Source: an uncultured Pelagimonas sp. (lineage in GTDB: Bacteria; Pseudomonadota; Alphaproteobacteria; Rhodobacterales; Rhodobacteraceae). From it: a stretch of DNA of 64,000 nucleotides. Location: positions 124,001 through 188,000 of the forward strand of contig CANMIH010000009.1 in assembly GCA_947497905.1 (NCBI GenBank), in the 5' to 3' direction. Position numbers and translations under genes: made by a program. Shown here piece after piece: positions 49,933 through 58,706 of the stretch (the stretch's first letter is position 1; every line of letters starts with the position of its first letter). The notes under the pieces are model-generated. The model was not told the DNA's origin, did no database searches, and worked only from the letters and a program-made list of their open reading frames with translations.

Positions 49933-50343
49933 ATGACCAAAATGACCCTGGGTTCTTACCCACATATGCTTGGATTTGAGCAACTGGAGCGTCTGCTAGA
50001 GCGGACCGCTAAAACCAGCGAAGGCTATCCGCCTTTCAATATCGAACAAACCTCGGATTACTCATATCGGATTTCTCTGGCCGTCGCCGGGTTCGCGCAG
50101 GATGACCTGTCGATAACCGTTGAGGACCGCCAGCTTGTGATCCGAGGCCGACAGAAAGATGACGGGTCAGACCGTGTGTTTCTGCACCGAGGCATTGCCT
50201 CACGCCAGTTCCAACGCAGCTTTGTGTTGGCGGATGGTGTCGAGGTTGGAGAGGCCATCATCGAAAATGGTCTGTTGCATGTGGATCTGACGCAAATCCG
50301 TCCTGAAACGGTGGTGCAGACGATCCAGATTAAGAAGGGGTAA
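49933..50343 (+). CDS. Hsp20 small heat-shock protein
   Basis: The 136-residue chaperone has the alpha-crystallin domain from about residue 34 to 130: YPPFNIEQTSDYSYRISLAV, AGFAQDDLSITVEDRQLVI, DRVFLHRGIASRQFQRSF and GLLHVDLTQIRPETVVQTI. It is of the IbpA/HspH type. ATG 49933 has AAGGA 7 bases upstream; GTG 49927 is rejected. It is followed 4 bases later by DUF1150, its usual partner. Confidence 0.94.
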   Translation: MTKMTLGSYPHMLGFEQLERLLERTAKTSEGYPPFNIEQTSDYSYRISLAVAGFAQDDLSITVEDRQLVIRGRQKDDGSDRVFLHRGIASRQFQRSFVLADGVEVGEAIIENGLLHVDLTQIRPETVVQTIQIKKG

Positions 50344-50347
50344 GGTT

Positions 50348-50575
50348 ATGGACACGAAGTACGATTTTGGAAAAATGCATCAGGATCGCGTGGTCTATGT
50401 GCGTCCCGTGACAGGCAAAGATCTGCCTTTGGATGTACGTGCTCAGGTCGGGCGTCGTGCCACCCTTTATGCAGTGCACAACTCTGCAGGTGAGCGATTG
50501 GCACTGGTGGAAGATCGCAACATGGCCTTTAGCCTCGCGCGACAGAATGATCTTGCGCCCGTGGCGGTTCACTAA
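50348..50575 (+). CDS. DUF1150 family protein
   Basis: The 75-residue protein contains RVVYVRPVTGKDLPLDVRAQ and LYAVHNSAGERLALVEDRNM, the DUF1150 core. It regularly follows hsp20 in alphaproteobacteria and is probably co-induced by heat; the role is unknown. AAGGTT precedes the ATG. It converges with the TonB receptor gene, 53 bases away. Confidence 0.9.
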   Translation: MDTKYDFGKMHQDRVVYVRPVTGKDLPLDVRAQVGRRATLYAVHNSAGERLALVEDRNMAFSLARQNDLAPVAVH

Positions 50576-50580
50576 ATCGC

Positions 50581-50614
50581 AAAAAGGGTCCGGGCCGCGG
50601 AGGCGGCCGGGACC
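50581..50614 (-). terminator. rho-independent terminator of the TonB receptor gene
   Basis: GGTCC-GGCCGC arms pair with GCGGCC-GGACC (11 bp with one G-G mismatch) over a GGAG loop. In the minus direction a five-T run follows, 15 bases after the receptor stop. Confidence 0.8.
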
Positions 50615-50628
50615 AACTGATTTAAGTC

Positions 50629-52605
50629 TTAGAATTCAAAATTCAGGCTGATTTTGAACGAACGGCCCGGTTCGCTGAGCGGAATGACCCCCGCATTTAC
50701 AAACTCCTGACCGTAGGTGGCGCGAGAAACGTAATCCGCGTCAAAGATATTGTTCACTTCGCCTCGGATCGTCAGGTCTTCCATTCCCTTGAACCGATAT
50801 TCCGCATGGGCATTGGCCACGGTATACGACGGGATTGCGGGACCAGCGCTTCCGCTATCTGGATTGTAGGTATCTTTCTTCTCCAGATAGTGCTGAATGT
50901 CGCCACCGATCCGCAGGTTCAGGTTGTCGAACTCATGTGAGGCCTGCAAAGTGATGTTCTTGCCCAAAGGCATGGTCAGATAGTTGCCAGTGTAGGAATC
51001 TGCGGTGTTGCCGTTGATCTTGGTGTCGATGTCGGCAAATCCGATCCGAGCAAAGCCAGCATCCCAGTTGTAGGCTGCACCAATTTCATACCCCGACGCT
51101 TCCAGGTCTGCGGTCAAGTTTGGCCCACCTGTCCAGCTTGGGACACGGGCGTCACGCAGATTGGTCTTGAAGAGCTTGGCATTGAAGTCCCAGGCCCCAA
51201 CGGCCCCGTCGATGGCCACAAACATGTTTTCGGCTTTGACCGGCGTGATCCCATTGGCATCGTAGGTCCAAGTCGGGGCCAAAATGAAGTTTTCGGCAAG
51301 GATCGTGCCACCCCAGACATTCGAATAGCCTGCACTAAAGGTTGCAAATTCGTTGATGTCGTATTCGCCCGAGAGGTTGAATGAGACACCCGAATCCTTG
51401 TGACCGCTGCCGTCGCGGCCTGTGAAGGATTGACTGTCAAAACGCAGACCAAAAGACAGGCGTGTGGCGTCATTGGGGGTCAGGCGTGCCTGCGCAAACA
51501 GACCGACGTTGCGCAGCTTTTCCCGGCCCGAGCTGCTGTCAGCAGGAGTCGCCAGGTCGCGATAGTCCATAGATGAGCTGTCGTTGAAAAAATCTATCCC
51601 CGCTGTGATCTCGCCCTGTGCCAATGCAAAGGTGTTTTGGACCACACCATTGAAGCTTTTGGATAGGCCTTGGCGGTGGGAGGCCGCTTCTGGGATGTTC
51701 AGTTCGCTTTGGCTAAAGGCCAGGCGCACTTCAGGATCCCACAGACCCGTTGGATTTTCATGGCTCAGTGACAGAACCGTATTTTGGCGAACGAGGTCAT
51801 AGGTCGCGGTCAATGGAACTGGACGACCAACAGTAACCTGGCCGATGTTGCCACGATAGGGGCGGGCTTCATCGTCTTTGATGCGCTCGTGGGATAGTTC
51901 AACCCGATAGCCACCTTCGGTTTCATAGGCGAGTTTTAAAAGGCCGCTTGTGAAATTGGTGCCTGATCCAACAATGTCATCACCACCGCCATCTTGGCGC
52001 AACCCGCCATCCGCCATTTTGAGGAAACCGAGATATTCAAAGTTGCCATAGCGCCCATAGGTCATGCCGCTTTTGGAAAAGATGTCGCCATTGCTGTCAT
52101 ATTCCAACTTAACACGCCCACCCATATTTGCGCCCTCGCGCAGCAGGTCTCCGGTGTCAACGGTTTCATAGGACAGCGCGCCGCCAAGGGCAGCGGCCCC
52201 AGCGTCGGCGGGCGCGACCCCGGGATCGACACGCACGGATTTCAACAGTGCCGGGTCGATGTAGTTGGTGCCCATGTGGTGGAAGATCTTGTTGTTCTGA
52301 CGCGCACCATCAATGGTAATGACAAGATTGGTTTCCTCAACACCGTTGACATAGACCTTCTGCGAAATCGGAAGCGAGCTCCCAACCGCGATCGTCGGCT
52401 CGGATTTGAACAGGTCTTGCAAATCTGCTGGGTTGTCGCGGTTCAGGTCTTCTTCGGTGACGGAGATGTCGTCTGAATTCCCGGATTTCAGTGTCAACGA
52501 GCCAAGGTAAATGGCATTGCTTTCAAATGGCGTAACATCTTGTGCGAGAACGCTGCCAGCGCCCAGCCCGGAAATGATCGCCGCGTAACATGCAGTTTTA
52601 AACAT
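50629..52605 (-). CDS. TonB-dependent outer-membrane receptor
   Basis: The 658-residue protein has a signal peptide (MFKTACYAAIISGLGAGSVLA), a plug domain (about 45-160; LQDLFKSEPTIAVGSSLPIS and VDPGVAPADAGAAALGGALS) and a 22-strand barrel with the usual terminal phenylalanine (ISLNFEF). The plug pattern is like haem or siderophore receptors, and no haem motif FRAP/NPNL is seen, so the cargo is open. GAGGGTCAC precedes the ATG. It is transcribed alone; the lysozyme-like gene upstream is separated by 153 bases. Confidence 0.9.
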   Translation of the reverse strand: MFKTACYAAIISGLGAGSVLAQDVTPFESNAIYLGSLTLKSGNSDDISVTEEDLNRDNPADLQDLFKSEPTIAVGSSLPISQKVYVNGVEETNLVITIDGARQNNKIFHHMGTNYIDPALLKSVRVDPGVAPADAGAAALGGALSYETVDTGDLLREGANMGGRVKLEYDSNGDIFSKSGMTYGRYGNFEYLGFLKMADGGLRQDGGGDDIVGSGTNFTSGLLKLAYETEGGYRVELSHERIKDDEARPYRGNIGQVTVGRPVPLTATYDLVRQNTVLSLSHENPTGLWDPEVRLAFSQSELNIPEAASHRQGLSKSFNGVVQNTFALAQGEITAGIDFFNDSSSMDYRDLATPADSSSGREKLRNVGLFAQARLTPNDATRLSFGLRFDSQSFTGRDGSGHKDSGVSFNLSGEYDINEFATFSAGYSNVWGGTILAENFILAPTWTYDANGITPVKAENMFVAIDGAVGAWDFNAKLFKTNLRDARVPSWTGGPNLTADLEASGYEIGAAYNWDAGFARIGFADIDTKINGNTADSYTGNYLTMPLGKNITLQASHEFDNLNLRIGGDIQHYLEKKDTYNPDSGSAGPAIPSYTVANAHAEYRFKGMEDLTIRGEVNNIFDADYVSRATYGQEFVNAGVIPLSEPGRSFKISLNFEF

Positions 52606-52758
52606 GTGACCCTCATTCGTTTTCTTGTGAAGGGTCGCGGACTGATATTCTTGCTAGCTGCCTTGGGCTGCGGTTCTCTTAGTGGTGACAAAACCGCAAT
52701 GATCGAAACGTGTTAGCGCAGGGTGTGTTGCACGAAAACACGTGCAGCCTTTGAGATG

Positions 52759-53532
52759 TTATGCGGCATTCGGAAAAATTCGGGCCATCTCGCGGTCAAA
52801 GCGGGACCAGCTCATGCCGGCTTTGTTGCCCGCCACCCCCTTGTAATAGGAATGACCGCTCGAGGTGGGTAAGCCCGCCCAGATCTTTGCGATATTGTGC
52901 ATAAACTTCCGACGGGACAGGTCACCCGCCAGCAGGGCGTTGAGCCCGGCCTCGCGCAAAAGTTGATCGGCCAAGAGATCTTGAACCTGAGGTGAAAATC
53001 GCGTGTCGGGGGATAGGCCTTGAATCTTCACCAGACGGCGCAAGGTCTTGGGGATGAATTGATAGCGTCCGATGGCGTGGTTCTGTCCGGGTGTTTGCCG
53101 CGTCCAGAGATCAATCTCGGCTAGTGTCATCTGCGAAGGTGCACGCGGAGGTTTGACGGTCGCCCCATAGACAAGGCCGTCATATCCCATTGACCCGGAC
53201 TCCACGGTAGCGATCAGGCTGCGCAGCTGGCTGACTTGTGATCCAAAGGGCACGACAAATCGGGCAGCGCTCCGGGTCCGCGGTTTTGAACGTGTGCGTG
53301 CCGGGTAGGGGGCCAATAGGCTGGTGCCTTGTTGGCCAATGAAGAGGCTGGCCTGTCTGCGGTCTGTGGGCGCAGAGGCCTTTGTTGAGATGATAGGCTG
53401 GGCCTGAGCCACAAGCGGCTGTGCCTGATCAAACATCGGTTGGCGCGGGCTTGAGAATAGCCCCTGCGCTGTCGCGGATGTCGCCGTCATCAGCGCCAGA
53501 AGCGCCGCAATCCTTGCTGTGCCTTTGAACAC
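52759..53532 (-). CDS. secreted lysozyme-like protein
   Basis: The 257-residue protein has a signal peptide (VFKGTARIAALLALMTATSA, initiated at GTG) and a C-terminal lysozyme-like domain from about 115: ATVESGSMGYDGLVYGATV with the catalytic Glu, HAIGRYQFIPKTLRRLVKIQ and LADQLLREAGLNALLAGDLS. The pattern ESG...GRYQFIP fits GH104/phage-type muramidases or transglycosylases. GTG 53532 has GAGAGG 7 bases before it and starts the signal peptide; the longer ATG at 53580 is rejected. The substrate is probably murein (inference). Its upstream gap contains the sat terminator. Confidence 0.82.
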   Translation of the reverse strand: MFKGTARIAALLALMTATSATAQGLFSSPRQPMFDQAQPLVAQAQPIISTKASAPTDRRQASLFIGQQGTSLLAPYPARTRSKPRTRSAARFVVPFGSQVSQLRSLIATVESGSMGYDGLVYGATVKPPRAPSQMTLAEIDLWTRQTPGQNHAIGRYQFIPKTLRRLVKIQGLSPDTRFSPQVQDLLADQLLREAGLNALLAGDLSRRKFMHNIAKIWAGLPTSSGHSYYKGVAGNKAGMSWSRFDREMARIFPNAA

Positions 53533-53620
53533 GGCCTGACCTCTCGTTCTGAGATTCGTGGTCCGGCGAATTTGCCCCAAATATGTTGAAAATCAGTTTC
53601 CGCTGATCTGGGCATAAGAA

Positions 53621-53655
53621 AACCGCCGCAGGTGAGCTGCGGCGGTTCTTTTTTT
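53621..53655. terminator. terminator between sat-cysC and the lysozyme-like gene
   Basis: AACCGCCGCAG and CTGCGGCGGTT form a perfect 11-bp stem with a GTGAG loop. Runs of T flank it on both strands (CTTTTTTT on plus, TTTTCTT on minus), 18 bases after the sat-cysC stop. On the minus strand it serves sat-cysC. Confidence 0.85.
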
Positions 53656-53664
53656 AGACAAAGC

Positions 53665-55746
53665 TTAATGCGCGGCGATCAGACCCATGCTTTCAAGCTT
53701 CAGGATCACCTGATGGGCACAGCTGTCTACATCGGTCCCTTCGGTTTCAACCCGCAGTTCTGGGTTGGAGGGGACGTCGTAGGGATCGGAAATACCGGTG
53801 AACTCTTTGATCTTGCCTTCGCGCGCCAGTTTATACAGGCCCTTGCGGTCGCGGCGTTCGCATTCCTCGATGCTGGTCGAGACATGCACCTCAACAAAGG
53901 CACCAAACTGTTCGATCTCCTGACGCACGTGGCGGCGTGTGGTCTCATAGGGCGCGATAGGCGCACAGATCGCGATACCGGCGTTTTTGGTGATCTCGCT
54001 TGCAACATAGCCGATGCGCTTGATGTTCAGATCGCGGTGCTCTTTCGAAAAGCCAAGCTCTGACGACAGGTTCTTACGTACGATGTCGCCATCGAGCAGG
54101 GTCACCGGACGTCCGCCCATTTCCATCAGCTTGACCATAAGGGCGTTGGCAATGGTGGATTTGCCTGAACCTGAGAAGCCAGTGAAGAACACGGTAAAGC
54201 CCTGCTGCGACCGTGGCGGCTTGGTCTTGCGCAGCTCAGCCACAACTTCGGGGAACGAGAACCATTCGGGGATTTCCAGACCTTCCGAAAGACGGCGGCG
54301 CAGTTCGGTGCCTGAGATGTTCAGGATAGTCACGTCATCCTTGTCTTCGATCTCGTCGTTTGGCTCGTACTGGGCCCGTTCCTGCACATAGACCATGTGT
54401 TTAAAGTCGACCATTTTCAGGCCAATTTCTTCCTCATGCTCACGGAACAGATCCTGCGCATCATAGGGTCCGTAGAAATCTTCGCCTGCCGAGTTCTTGC
54501 CGGGGCCTGCGTGGTCACGTCCAACGATAAAGTGGGTGCAGCCGTGATTTTTGCGGATCAGGCCGTGCCAAACCGCTTCGCGTGGGCCAGCCATCCGCAT
54601 GGCAAGGTTCAGCAGCGACATCGAGGTGGTCGACTGGGGGTATTTGTCCAGAACCGCCTCATAGCAGCGCACGCGGGTGAAGTGGTCGACATCGCCAGGT
54701 TTGGTCATACCGACCACCGGGTGGATCAGCAGGTTGGCCTCTGCTTCGCGCGCTGCGCGGAACGTCAGCTCCTGGTGGGCGCGGTGCAGCGGGTTGCGTG
54801 TCTGGAAGGCCACAACTTTTTTCCAACCAAGCTTGCGGAAATAAGCGCGCAGCTCGTTTGGCGTGTCGCGACGGGCGCGGAAATCATAGTGCACCGGCTG
54901 CTGGATGCCGGTGATCGGGCCGCCCAGGTACACCGCGCCAGCCTGATTGTGCAGATAGTCCACGGCCGGGTGGGCCTGATCGTCGGCACCAAAGACCTTT
55001 TCGGCCTCGCGGGCTTTGTTGGGGGTCCAGCGATCGGTCACGGTCATGGTGGCCAGAATGACACCTTCCTGATCGCGCAACGCGATGTCCTGTCCCAGTT
55101 CGATCGAGCTGGCAAAATCTTCGGACACATCCAGTGTGATGGGCATGGGCCACAGGGTGCCGTCCGCCATACGCATGTTTTCGACAACACCGTCATAGTC
55201 TTCTTCGGTCAGAAAACCTTTGAGCGGGTTGAAGCCACCGTTCATCAACAGCTCCAGGTCACAGATCTGGCGTGGGCTTAGATCATGCGAGGTCAGATCT
55301 GCTGCCTCTACTTTGAGTTTCTGGGCGCTGTCGTAGGAAACATACAGCTCCGGGATCGGTGCGAGATTGTTCTGCATGAGTTTGGTCCTGGATTTGAAAG
55401 GGTCGAGACCGCTGGTTGTGCCGGTCAGTTCGGCATGCAGCGCGTCATATTCTGCAAATTTGCGGGCAAGGAACGTATCGGTCAGACGCATGCGCTCTGC
55501 GGCCCCACGGGTTGTGATGGCATAGGCAAAGCGTTGGCGTTTGTCCGGCCCGCTACGTTCCGAGATCTTAATGAGGCCAGCGTTGGACGCGGCCCGCAGG
55601 TGCGCGTTGAGACGCCCAAGCGAAATACCAATGGCTGCGGCCGTCGCACGCTGGGAAGCGTCCGGGGCGGCCTCAAGCTGGCGCAACAGGCGAAAAAGAA
55701 GATCTTCTTCTTCAGGTGTTGCCGGTGTTTCGGATTTGGATGTCAT
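53665..55746 (-). CDS. HTH - sulfate adenylyltransferase - adenylylsulfate kinase fusion
   Basis: The 693-residue protein has three parts. Residues 8-108 are a winged helix of the EPS-associated MarR type (EEDLLFRLLRQLEAAPDASQ, ISLGRLNAHLRAASNAGLIK, ARKFAEYDALHAELTG). Residues 124-510 are ATP sulfurylase with AFQTRNPLHRAHQELTFRA and VGRDHAGPG. Residues 520-693 are APS kinase with FTGFSGSGKSTIANAL. It makes APS and PAPS from sulfate. An internal ATG at 55377 (MQNNLAPIPELYVSYD) has AGGA 8 bases upstream, so a 570-residue enzyme may also be made. Fusion is in frame; no frameshift. Confidence 0.9.
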   Translation of the reverse strand: MTSKSETPATPEEEDLLFRLLRQLEAAPDASQRATAAAIGISLGRLNAHLRAASNAGLIKISERSGPDKRQRFAYAITTRGAAERMRLTDTFLARKFAEYDALHAELTGTTSGLDPFKSRTKLMQNNLAPIPELYVSYDSAQKLKVEAADLTSHDLSPRQICDLELLMNGGFNPLKGFLTEEDYDGVVENMRMADGTLWPMPITLDVSEDFASSIELGQDIALRDQEGVILATMTVTDRWTPNKAREAEKVFGADDQAHPAVDYLHNQAGAVYLGGPITGIQQPVHYDFRARRDTPNELRAYFRKLGWKKVVAFQTRNPLHRAHQELTFRAAREAEANLLIHPVVGMTKPGDVDHFTRVRCYEAVLDKYPQSTTSMSLLNLAMRMAGPREAVWHGLIRKNHGCTHFIVGRDHAGPGKNSAGEDFYGPYDAQDLFREHEEEIGLKMVDFKHMVYVQERAQYEPNDEIEDKDDVTILNISGTELRRRLSEGLEIPEWFSFPEVVAELRKTKPPRSQQGFTVFFTGFSGSGKSTIANALMVKLMEMGGRPVTLLDGDIVRKNLSSELGFSKEHRDLNIKRIGYVASEITKNAGIAICAPIAPYETTRRHVRQEIEQFGAFVEVHVSTSIEECERRDRKGLYKLAREGKIKEFTGISDPYDVPSNPELRVETEGTDVDSCAHQVILKLESMGLIAAH

Positions 55747-56003
55747 CTGCGACTCAAAGTATGTTCACGAGTGAACGCATCGCACGGTTTGCTGCTGCAG
55801 CAAAGTGAATTTACCGCAAAACACAACGGGCCAAGCCGTTGCAGCGCCTTTGCAACAGCGGTCATGTTCCAGTTTGAAAGAAATGATAGGACCAGATTGG
55901 GGCAGGCCGTATTCGGCGTGAACAGCGGTCTGCCCCGTGACGCGCTGATGGAACAGCGTGTCTTATTTTCACATCCGTACCGAAATCGGCAAAATGTGGG
56001 GGC

Positions 56004-56333
56004 TTAGCCCTCCATACCCCAACCATCCGGGGTGAAACCAAACTCAAGTGCCGCCCGAGTCGCAACCTCTTCACCGATCCAGATACCCTCGGCGGAAACG
56101 ACCTGATCCTGAAGTGTGGCGACCAAATAGATGCCCTCTTCCTCATCCTCGATGTACTCGCAGGCATATCCGTCGCGGGTCAGCTTGTCTGCCAAAGGAC
56201 GCCAGTCCGCGTCTTCATTGGATGGGACAAAGAAATAATCGACATCGGCGATATCTGGGAGGCCGTGTTCGGCCTGCATTTCGGCATAGGTGGCGTTGGT
56301 TTCGGCTTGTTGCGCGGCAAAATCATGTGACAT
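56004..56333 (-). CDS. rraB: RraB family protein (RNase E inhibitor type)
   Basis: The 109-residue acidic protein has VDYFFVPSNEDADWRPLADK, LTRDGYACEYIEDEEEGIYL and GEEVATRAALEFGFTPDGWG, the RraB fold and pattern. RraB binds the RNase E C-terminal half and modulates mRNA decay in gamma-proteobacteria; action in roseobacters is inferred. The gap to sat-cysC (55747-56003) shows nothing. It is followed upstream by the RES gene, 42 bases away. Confidence 0.85.
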   Translation of the reverse strand: MSHDFAAQQAETNATYAEMQAEHGLPDIADVDYFFVPSNEDADWRPLADKLTRDGYACEYIEDEEEGIYLVATLQDQVVSAEGIWIGEEVATRAALEFGFTPDGWGMEG

Positions 56334-56375
56334 CGGGCTGTCCTGTACTGTTTGCAGACGCGCATACCCGCAATG

Positions 56376-56900
56376 TCAGGTCACGCCTAGGCCATAGTTT
56401 GGATCGAAGGGAAGATGTGATCCCTCCTGTGTCACGCGGGCCCGACCGTCATTCCAGCGAAACAGGGTGAGGTGGGTTAGATCAGGGCGGCTGCGGGACG
56501 GGGTTAGCAACCCATCTAGGCCCTCATCCCGCAAACGGTCACTGAGAGTCCAAGTGGGCGAAAGCTGGCCCTTTGCATGAAGGTCCGCCCAAAAGGCATG
56601 GATCTCTTCAAGAGAGGTTTCAAGAATCTCGCGCATGTCAGGACGGCGCAGATCAACAATCGCAGCGTTTTGGATAAGGAATGGAAATATCCCACGAGGG
56701 GGATCTTGAGGGTCGACATAGACCCGGAGCGCAACCTGACAGCCCTCGGGGCTTCCCGAAAGATAGAGGGCCTGTTGACCCTTATGGTGCCAGCGCCCTC
56801 TCGGAGCGCCAGCGGGGGCAAGAAGGGAAGCTTCGTTGCCGATAAAACCCGCCCGCCAATACCGCCCGGAAATCCGGGTGATATGGCGGGCGTCCAGCAT
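56376..56900 (-). CDS. RES-domain protein (NAD+ phosphorylase-like)
   Basis: The 174-residue protein begins with the RES motif: GRYWRAGFIGNEASLLAPAG, then APRGRWHHKGQQALYLSGSP. RES toxins degrade NAD+ by phosphorolysis; catalytic Arg, Tyr and Glu positions would need alignment. The usual partner, an Xre/MbcA-type antitoxin, is absent on both sides. The ATG at 56900 overlaps the trxB stop (TAATG), so it is coupled with trxB, which consumes NADPH. That pairing favours a metabolic or regulatory role over a toxin (inference). Confidence 0.75.
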   Translation of the reverse strand: MLDARHITRISGRYWRAGFIGNEASLLAPAGAPRGRWHHKGQQALYLSGSPEGCQVALRVYVDPQDPPRGIFPFLIQNAAIVDLRRPDMREILETSLEEIHAFWADLHAKGQLSPTWTLSDRLRDEGLDGLLTPSRSRPDLTHLTLFRWNDGRARVTQEGSHLPFDPNYGLGVT

Positions 56901-57841
56901 TATTCGTTTTCCGCCAACCAGCGTTCGGCTTCGAGCGCGGCCATACAGCCCATGCCCGCCGATGTGACCGCCTGACGATATTTATGATCGGTCAGGTCAC
57001 CTGCAGCAAAGATGCCGGGAATCGAGGTTTCGGTGCTGTCTGGCTTGGTCACAACATAGCCACCCATGTGGGTTTCCAGCACGTCTTTGACCAGTTCATT
57101 GGCGGGCGCGTGGCCAATCGCAACAAACACACCTTCACAGGCAATCTCGGTCACGGCGCCGGATTTGACGTTCATGACTTTCACACCGGTCACGCCTTTG
57201 GGCATATCGGCGCCGACAACTTCTTCCAGCTGGTGATCCCAGAGAACTTCGATCTTCTCGTGCTTGAACAGGCGATCCTGCAGGATCTTTTCGGCGCGCA
57301 ACTCGTCACGGCGGTGGATCAGGGTCACTTTGCTGGCGAAGTTGGTGAGGAACAGCGCCTCTTCCACAGCTGTGTTGCCGCCGCCGATCACAACAATCTC
57401 TTTGCCGCGATAAAAGAACCCATCACAGGTGGCGCAAGCCGAGACACCAAAGCCTTTGAAGGCCTCTTCGCTCTCAAGACCCAGCCAGCGCGCGCGCGCA
57501 CCTGTGGCGAGGATGATCGCGTCTGCGGTATAGGTGGTGCCGCTGTCGCCGTGGGCCACAAAAGGGCGCTGGTCAAAATCGATCTTGCTGATGATGTCGC
57601 CGATGATTTCGGTGCCCATCGCCTTGGCATGGGCTTCCATGTTGGTCATCAGCTCGGGGCCCTGAATTTCTGTGAAACCCGGATAGTTTTCGACATCGGT
57701 TGTAGTGGTCAGCTGGCCGCCCGGCTCAAGACCCTGAACCAGAACAGGATTCAGCATGGCGCGCGCCGCATAGACGGCGGCGGTGTAACCGGCGGGGCCG
57801 GAGCCGACGATCAAAACGCGGGTATGGCGGGTCTCTGACAT
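56900..57841 (-). CDS. trxB: thioredoxin reductase
   Basis: TrxB reduces thioredoxin with NADPH through FAD. The 313-residue protein has [17 protein letters not shown] (FAD), the redox pair C136/C139 in [25 protein letters not shown] (NADPH) and [25 protein letters not shown] precedes ATG 57841. It is divergent from the lrp-type gene at 58131, a usual alphaproteobacterial layout, and is followed by the RES gene. Confidence 0.97.
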   Translation of the reverse strand: MSETRHTRVLIVGSGPAGYTAAVYAARAMLNPVLVQGLEPGGQLTTTTDVENYPGFTEIQGPELMTNMEAHAKAMGTEIIGDIISKIDFDQRPFVAHGDSGTTYTADAIILATGARARWLGLESEEAFKGFGVSACATCDGFFYRGKEIVVIGGGNTAVEEALFLTNFASKVTLIHRRDELRAEKILQDRLFKHEKIEVLWDHQLEEVVGADMPKGVTGVKVMNVKSGAVTEIACEGVFVAIGHAPANELVKDVLETHMGGYVVTKPDSTETSIPGIFAAGDLTDHKYRQAVTSAGMGCMAALEAERWLAENE

Positions 57842-58130
57842 GTGGGGTCTCCTGATATTCTTGGGTCAGGGATATAGACCCGCAGCGGATGTGGTAAAAG
57901 GGGGCGGGCTGGAGAAGCGCGCAATAATCACATAATGGTGTGGGGTGACATCACTCTGCTGTAACGGGGGCGAGACCCTCATGTGCCCCAAGGTAACGAA
58001 GCTTGCGTTTCGCGGCGTCTATTCGCCATGTTGCGGAATTTAGTTGCGCATTTGGGAAATATTATTGCGTCTGGCCGCTGGGCTGGTATGTTGTTCGCAT
58101 CTTCGCCCAACACAAGAAATGAGGGACCGG

Positions 58131-58631
58131 ATGCCAATGCACAGGCTGGATCCGATTGATCGCAAGATTCTGGCCGAGCTGCAAGCCGATGGCAGAATGA
58201 CCAACGTCGAACTGGCCCGTCGGGTTGGTATTTCGGCACCGCCTTGTCTGCGTCGGGTGCGGACCTTGGAAGAGCAAGGCTACATCCGTGGCTATCATGC
58301 CGAGGTTGATTCGCGTGAGCTTGGCTTTGAGGTTCAGGTTTTTGCGATGGTCGGTTTGGTCAGTCAGGCCGAAGCGGATCTGCGGGCCTTTGAAGAGCGC
58401 TGCCGCTCGTGGCCTTTGGTGCGCGAGTGCCACATGCTCAACGGCGAGGTGGATTTCATCCTGAAATGTGTCGCGCCAGATCTTTCGACGTTTCAAAGCT
58501 TTCTGACCGGGGACCTTTTGACAGCCCCCAATGTGGCCAGCGTGAAAACATCACTGGTGATCCGTGGAGCCAAAGACGAACCCGGTGTGCCTTTCGATGT
58601 TCTCGAAGAACGGCTTAATCGCATGGCCTAA
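58131..58631 (+). CDS. Lrp/AsnC family regulator
   Basis: The 166-residue protein has an N-terminal helix-turn-helix (LDPIDRKILAELQADGRMTN, then VELARRVGISAPPCLRRVRT) and a C-terminal RAM domain (VFAMVGLVSQAEADLRAFEE; LNGEVDFILKCVAPDLSTF). Start ATG 58131 follows GAGGGAC; ATG 58137 is an alternative. The divergent trxB is a likely target (inference). The gene ends with a strong hairpin. Confidence 0.93.
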   Translation: MPMHRLDPIDRKILAELQADGRMTNVELARRVGISAPPCLRRVRTLEEQGYIRGYHAEVDSRELGFEVQVFAMVGLVSQAEADLRAFEERCRSWPLVRECHMLNGEVDFILKCVAPDLSTFQSFLTGDLLTAPNVASVKTSLVIRGAKDEPGVPFDVLEERLNRMA

Positions 58632-58659
58632 CGCCAATATGTGATTTGGATGATCTGAC

Positions 58660-58680
58660 AAGGCGGGATATTCCCGCCTT
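58660..58680 (+). terminator. rho-independent terminator of the lrp-type gene
   Basis: AAGGCGGGA and TCCCGCCTT form a perfect 9-bp stem with a TAT loop, followed by TGTTGTTTG, 29 bases after the stop. Confidence 0.75.
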
Positions 58681-58706
58681 TGTTGTTTGTGCTCACCGAA
58701 AGTGCG

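Noticed and set aside
53665-55746. Frameshift explanation for the HTH-Sat-CysC fusion
   Set aside because: The frame is continuous across a plausible linker (residues 109-123) with no stop or slippery run. Only resequencing could exclude an error.
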